A stretch of 64,000 nucleotides of DNA, taken from positions 52,939 to 116,938 of the forward strand of contig CAZYBE010000004.1 of NCBI GenBank assembly GCA_964645765.1. Reading direction: 5' to 3'. The notes below the pieces were generated by a model. That model was not told where the DNA came from, ran no database searches, and was given only the letters and a program-made list of their open reading frames with translations. Each line of letters starts with the position of its first letter. Positions within the stretch are counted from its first letter, which is position 1. Below, piece by piece: positions 60,309-64,000 of the stretch. This DNA comes from CAZGMN01 sp964645765. GTDB taxonomy: Bacteria; Acidobacteriota; Aminicenantia; Aminicenantales; Aminicenantaceae. The translations under genes and the position numbers were made by a program.

Positions 60309-61220
60309 ATGGAAAATAAATTAATGACCATGAAAGAAGCTATCCATCAATTTGTAAATGATGGAGACACTATCGTCATCGAAGGGTTCACTCATCTTAT
60401 CTGTTTTGCTGCTGGACATGAAATCATTCGCCAGAAGAAAAGAGACCTTGTTGCCTGCCGCCTTACTCCAGATTTAATCTATGATCAATTGATTGCTGCC
60501 GGGTGTGTAAGAAAGCTTGTCTTTAGCTGGGCAGGAAACCCGGGAATAGGTCCCCTCTATGGACTCAGGAGGGCTGTAGAAAAAGGTATTCCAAGGGAGA
60601 TAGAAATCGATGAATACACCCATTTCGGCATGGTGGCCCGGTTTATGGCAGGAGCCTCAAAACTTCCCTTTATGCATCTGAGGAGCTTTTCAGGAAGCAC
60701 TCTTTCTCAAAAAAACCAGAATATCAGATCTGTAAAATGTCCATACACTGGAGAAATCATATCCACAGTTCCTGCTTTGAATCCTGATGTCGCTATCATC
60801 CACGTCCAGAGAGTGGATTCCTCAGGCAACGCCCAAATCTGGGGCCTGATGGGAGTTCAGAAAGAAGCTGCCTTTGCTTCTAAGAGAGTGATTATTGTTG
60901 CTGAGGAATTAGTCGATAGCGAAGTGATTCGTTCAGACCCGAATCGGACCCTCATTCCAGGAATGATTGTCAACGCGGTAGTTATTGAACCCTTCGGTGC
61001 TTATCCGAGCTACGCCCAGGGATATTATGATCGTGATAACCAATTCTACATTGACTGGTACACCATTTCTAAGAATCAAGAATCTATGGAGAAGTATATT
61101 TCTGAGTGGATACTTTCAGTTTCAGGTCGGAAAGAATACATGGAAAAGTTGGGCTCAAAATACGTTGAGAAATTAAGGGCAAAAGATAGATTTTCTGCAT
61201 CTGTAAATTACGGATATTGA
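60309..61220 (+). CDS. CoA-transferase subunit A (CatI-like)
   Basis: A 303-residue family I CoA-transferase alpha subunit. From memory it resembles Pseudomonas CatI (3-oxoadipate CoA-transferase) closely: FVNDGDTIVIEGFTHL, AAGHEIIRQKKRDL, LTPDLIYDQLIAAGC, RKLVFSWAGNPGIG and GVQKEAAFA, with a YDRDNQFY end segment. Glutaconate CoA-transferase subunit A is the next nearest relative. The enzyme moves CoA from succinyl-CoA or acetyl-CoA to a dicarboxylic acid. The beta subunit begins in the overlap or shortly after. Ribosome site AAAAGGAGAATT. Confidence 0.86.
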   Translation: MENKLMTMKEAIHQFVNDGDTIVIEGFTHLICFAAGHEIIRQKKRDLVACRLTPDLIYDQLIAAGCVRKLVFSWAGNPGIGPLYGLRRAVEKGIPREIEIDEYTHFGMVARFMAGASKLPFMHLRSFSGSTLSQKNQNIRSVKCPYTGEIISTVPALNPDVAIIHVQRVDSSGNAQIWGLMGVQKEAAFASKRVIIVAEELVDSEVIRSDPNRTLIPGMIVNAVVIEPFGAYPSYAQGYYDRDNQFYIDWYTISKNQESMEKYISEWILSVSGRKEYMEKLGSKYVEKLRAKDRFSASVNYGY

Positions 61221-61273
61221 GGATTGATAATCGGAGATTTAAGAAATATTATGCTTTAAGAGGAGGAAACACT

Positions 61274-62038
61274 GTGCTTCCCTATTCGCCTTCTGAAATT
61301 ATGGTGGTCAGAGCAGCGAGAGAGCTCAGAGACGGCGATGTTGTTTTTGTAGGCATAGGTTTGCCCAACCTTGCTTGTAATCTTGCGCTAAATCTTCATG
61401 CCCCTAACCTTGTTCTAATTTATGAATCAGGAGCTGTTGGAGCCGTTCCTTCAAGGCTTCCGCTTTCCATAGGCGACCCATGTCTCGTCACCGATTCAAT
61501 TTCTGTCTGCTCTATGGTTGAAGTTTTTAATTATTATCTTCAAGGAGGATTGATCGATGTAGGATTTCTTGGTGGAGCACAAGTTGATAAATATGGCAAT
61601 ATCAATTCTACGGTCATAGGCAATTACGAACAGCCTCAAGTGAGACTTCCTGGAAGCGGGGGAGCCTGTGAAATTGCTATCCATGCTAAAAAAATTATTA
61701 TCATCTTAAAACAGACAAAAAGTACATTTCCAGAAAAGATTGACTTCATCACCAGCCCCGGCTTTATTGACAGTAAGAATCAGAGACCAAAATTTAATAT
61801 GCCTGGGAAAGGACCTGTTCAGGTCATTACGGATTTAGGAGGTTATAAATTTTCTGATGAAAATTTTGAAATGGTTCTAACAGAAATCTATCCTGAGATT
61901 TCTCTCGATGAAATAAAGTCAAATATATCTTGGGATGTGAACGTTAGCCCAAATCTTATTACAACATCTCCGCCTACAGAAGAAGAATTGAGGATTATTC
62001 GTGAAAAATTAGACCCCGAGAGAATTTACCTTCGCTGA
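61274..62038 (+). CDS. CoA-transferase subunit B (CatJ-like)
   Basis: A 254-residue beta subunit: VFVGIGLPNLACNLAL, YESGAVGAVPSRLPLSIGD holding the catalytic glutamate, GFLGGAQVDKYGNINSTVIG, and RLPGSGGACEIA. It matches the CatJ pattern (3-oxoadipate CoA-transferase beta) and pairs with the preceding gene. GTG at 61274 is preferred because AGAGGAGGAAAC precedes it; a TTG at 61217 overlapping the alpha stop is also in frame. It is the last gene of the operon that starts at 54822. Confidence 0.86.
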   Translation: MLPYSPSEIMVVRAARELRDGDVVFVGIGLPNLACNLALNLHAPNLVLIYESGAVGAVPSRLPLSIGDPCLVTDSISVCSMVEVFNYYLQGGLIDVGFLGGAQVDKYGNINSTVIGNYEQPQVRLPGSGGACEIAIHAKKIIIILKQTKSTFPEKIDFITSPGFIDSKNQRPKFNMPGKGPVQVITDLGGYKFSDENFEMVLTEIYPEISLDEIKSNISWDVNVSPNLITTSPPTEEELRIIREKLDPERIYLR

Positions 62039-62085
62039 CCTCTTTTCACATACATAATTTTTACTCAAGTCATGGGGTAATTTCG

Positions 62086-62424
62086 ATGATACAATTGGGG
62101 ATCTTCGTTTTGCTTTCGATACTTCTGCTTGTCTTCACTCTAAAGAGACCACATCGACATCGCTTCTCTCGTTTCTTTGCTTTTGAAAGTATTCTTGGTG
62201 CCTATCGTTATATTCGTCATCCGCTATATTGTTCGCTGCTTCTCGGTGGAGTTGGGGCGTTTCTAAAGGATCCTTCTTTTCTTGGTCTAATTCTTTTTCT
62301 TATTCTTGTAGGTTTCGTGTTCGTGACTGGCAAGATCGAGGAGGTTGAGAACATTGAAAGGTTTGGTGAGGAATATCGCGCCTATATGGAAACTACGAAG
62401 ATGTTCATTCCTTTTCTAATCTAA
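62086..62424 (+). CDS. Short ICMT/PEMT-like membrane methyltransferase domain
   Basis: A 112-residue membrane protein with hydrophobic segments at about 3-18, 50-65 and 65-85, and the family motif GAYRYIRHPLYCSLLL followed by KIEEVENIERFGEEYRAYME. That is the core of the isoprenylcysteine/phospholipid methyltransferase (PEMT) fold, where RHP and the paired Glu bind S-adenosylmethionine. It is shorter than usual (150-220 residues), lacking N-terminal helices, so it may be truncated or a minimal form. No strong ribosome site is visible. The next 261 bases hold nothing I can identify. Confidence 0.65.
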   Translation: MIQLGIFVLLSILLLVFTLKRPHRHRFSRFFAFESILGAYRYIRHPLYCSLLLGGVGAFLKDPSFLGLILFLILVGFVFVTGKIEEVENIERFGEEYRAYMETTKMFIPFLI

Positions 62425-62685
62425 ATAGCGATGCTATTTCTATCGTTTGACCTATTATCAATCTCGGGCGGCTTAACGACTCCCTGAAGCGGGCGCCGAC
62501 CCTGGTACTACTGAATAGGATAAATAGTTTCTATCGTCTGATAGGTGTCACTAATGTATCTGACCTAGCACTACAAGCAGGGCTTGGGGAAAATTAAAAG
62601 AATTTGGGAAGCTAACTTTTGAGATAAAAGAGTGAAGGGGCCAGCTCAATGGCTAAGCATGTGGCCTGATGGCCTTATGTAGGCT

Positions 62686-64000
62686 TTACTCCCCGGCCAC
62701 AGTCAGTTCCTGAACTAAGACCGTTGGGCCGGCAACAGGAACACGGAAATCGAGGTCGTTTCCTACTACCTCTATCTTGTTCAAAACCTCGCCTAAATTC
62801 CCGGAGATGGTTATCTCTGATACAGGATAGACAATCTGCCCCTTTTCCACCCAAAGGCCAAAAGCCCCCCTCGAGATATCCCCGGTGACAGGGTTGAGCC
62901 CGTGGCCGAGGGTTCTGATCAAGATTAAGCCTTTATCCAGGGAAGAGATGATTTTTTCCGGAGATATTTCTCCAGGTATAAGGTAAAAATTGCCTGGGCC
63001 GACCCCGGCGCCGTCAGCGTTTCCAGTGGATTGAAGCTTGAGCTTCCGTGCGGCATAGGTGTTGCAGAGATAATTCCTGAGGATTCCTTTATCGACGACC
63101 AATGTCTTTTGAGAAGGAACGCCTTCAGAGTCAAATGGCCTTGTGCCCAGAAGGCCAGGCATCAAGCCGTCGTCAATAACGGTAACCTTTTCGTTTCCAA
63201 TCCTTTGGCCCAGCTTATCGGCCAAGAAAGATGTTTTCTGGTAGATGGATGTGCCTGAGACACAGGCGAAGAGAAAGCCGAGAAGCCAGGAGGTCATCAT
63301 CGGCTCGAAGACAACAGGAACATTCTGCGACTTAATTTTCCTTGGGTTTAGCTGCCGCACAGTCCTCTCCACAGCTTTTTTAGCCACATCTTCTGGTCGT
63401 TCCAGTTGATAGAAATATCTTTTGGCTGAAAACCAGCCGTCCTCAACCTTGCTGTCTGTTTCTCCTGCTTGAAGGCCAAGGCTAAGGCCGCAGTAGGTTT
63501 GCTCGTATTCCTGGAGGAAGCCGTTGGAGTTGGCCAGGACACCCTTGACCTCTCTTGTCTCAAAGCTTGCTCCATGGGAATTGGTGATTCTTTTGTCGGA
63601 AAGAGCGATTTTTTCTGTCTCAATCGCCATGGCGATTTTTCTGTCTGCGCTGAGCTCTGCCATCTGAGGGTCAAAGAGCTTCAGGGAGGAGATATCGACT
63701 TGGCTCGCAGAGAGAGATGGAAGTCCAGAGTATTCGTCAAAATTGGCAAGCATGGCTCGCTCTACAGCGTTTTTTACCAGCCGCTGGAGTGTTTCAAGGG
63801 AAAGGTCTGATGAAGAAGCGTATGCTGTCTTTTTATCCTTGATGACCTTAAGGCCTAAAGACCTTGAGTCTGCCTCGACCAGGTTTTCAATCTCTCCGAG
63901 CCTGACATCCACGCTGAATTCGTATCCGTTAAGAACAATGATTTCCACCTCGTCTGCGCCGTTCGTTTTAGCGAAAGTCACAAGCTTTTCAGCAAGTTCT
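62686..64000 (-). CDS. pmbA: TldD/PmbA family protein, N-terminus outside the window
   Basis: At least 438 residues of the TldE/PmbA subunit. The frame stays open to the window edge with ELAEKL upstream of a possible GTG at 63981, so the start lies beyond base 64000. Typical features are the N-terminal GADEVEI strand, RTVRQLNPRKIKSQNVPVVFEP, GLLGTRPFDSEGVPSQ, the NLGEVLNKIEVVGND segment and the C-terminal VLVQELTVAGE. TldE partners TldD, a zinc protease that matures peptide modifications such as microcins and PqqA-like peptides. tldD may lie just beyond the window. A second, broken copy of its last 31 codons is at 45972. Confidence 0.9.
   Translation of the reverse strand, partial: ELAEKLVTFAKTNGADEVEIIVLNGYEFSVDVRLGEIENLVEADSRSLGLKVIKDKKTAYASSSDLSLETLQRLVKNAVERAMLANFDEYSGLPSLSASQVDISSLKLFDPQMAELSADRKIAMAIETEKIALSDKRITNSHGASFETREVKGVLANSNGFLQEYEQTYCGLSLGLQAGETDSKVEDGWFSAKRYFYQLERPEDVAKKAVERTVRQLNPRKIKSQNVPVVFEPMMTSWLLGFLFACVSGTSIYQKTSFLADKLGQRIGNEKVTVIDDGLMPGLLGTRPFDSEGVPSQKTLVVDKGILRNYLCNTYAARKLKLQSTGNADGAGVGPGNFYLIPGEISPEKIISSLDKGLILIRTLGHGLNPVTGDISRGAFGLWVEKGQIVYPVSEITISGNLGEVLNKIEVVGNDLDFRVPVAGPTVLVQELTVAGE

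Noticed and set aside
1..64000. CRISPR array, prophage, integrase or plasmid origin
   Set aside because: No regularly spaced repeats, phage structural genes, recombinases, replication proteins or iteron clusters were seen.

Overview
The window reads as a chromosome segment of an anaerobic, peptide-degrading Gram-negative bacterium. I would place it in or near Candidatus Aminicenantes (OP8) or another Acidobacteria-like lineage. This rests on gene content only: many secreted peptidases (S9, M1, M14, M28 twice, M61, tricorn-type S41, C45, M23), beta-propeller lipoproteins, DUF5916, MuiA-like and TldD/PmbA proteins, good Shine-Dalgarno sites, and several genes usually seen in archaea or thermophiles (GatD/GatE, ADP-forming acyl-CoA synthetase, protein disulfide oxidoreductase, an EMC3/DUF106-like membrane protein). 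No rRNA, complete tRNA, CRISPR array or intact transposase was found.

Layout. 1-4.2 kb: end of an M23 peptidase, an S9 peptidase, and a phosphoglycerate mutase whose halves are in circularly permuted order. 4.3-7.8 kb: a four-gene ABC-2 operon (ATPase, permease, ATPase, permease). 7.8-12.1 kb: a lipoprotein, a membrane protein and an M1 peptidase on the minus strand. 12.2-21.3 kb: nitroreductase, MuiA-like protein, DUF5916 outer-membrane-like protein, M14 peptidase and a secreted HEXXH protein, with transposon-type repeat remnants at 20.05-20.14 kb. 21.5-26.0 kb: gatE, gatD and a propeller lipoprotein. 26.1-35.6 kb: a tightly coupled minus-strand operon of disulfide oxidoreductase, ADP-forming acyl-CoA synthetase, three alkaline-phosphatase-superfamily hydrolases, a small ribbon-helix-helix protein and an EMC3-like protein. 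35.7-41.5 kb: AlkD-like HEAT protein, tricorn homologue, zinc-ribbon thioredoxin, DUF362 protein. 41.7-46.1 kb: MFS exporter, M61 peptidase, nitroreductase, a 45-residue membrane protein and a fragment of pmbA. 46.3-49.4 kb: M28 and C45 hydrolases. 49.5-54.5 kb, minus: M28 carboxypeptidase, MttB-family methyltransferase, amino acid permease. 54.8-62.0 kb, plus: two class III aminotransferases, aldehyde dehydrogenase, thiolase and a two-subunit CoA-transferase. 62.1-64 kb: a short methyltransferase-like membrane protein and pmbA, which runs off the window.

How it fits together. Secreted peptidases release peptides and amino acids, the permease imports them, and the 54.8-62 kb operon can turn an amino acid into acyl-CoA. 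The aminotransferase/ALDH/aminotransferase/CatIJ-like CoA-transferase/thiolase set is exactly what would be needed to convert a diamino acid such as beta-lysine, through 3-oxoadipate, to succinyl-CoA and acetyl-CoA. The ADP-forming synthetase could then recover ATP. The points most worth a second look are the permuted phosphoglycerate mutase, GatDE in a bacterial setting, this catabolic operon, the EMC3-like protein, and repeat pairs that look like scars of past rearrangement.
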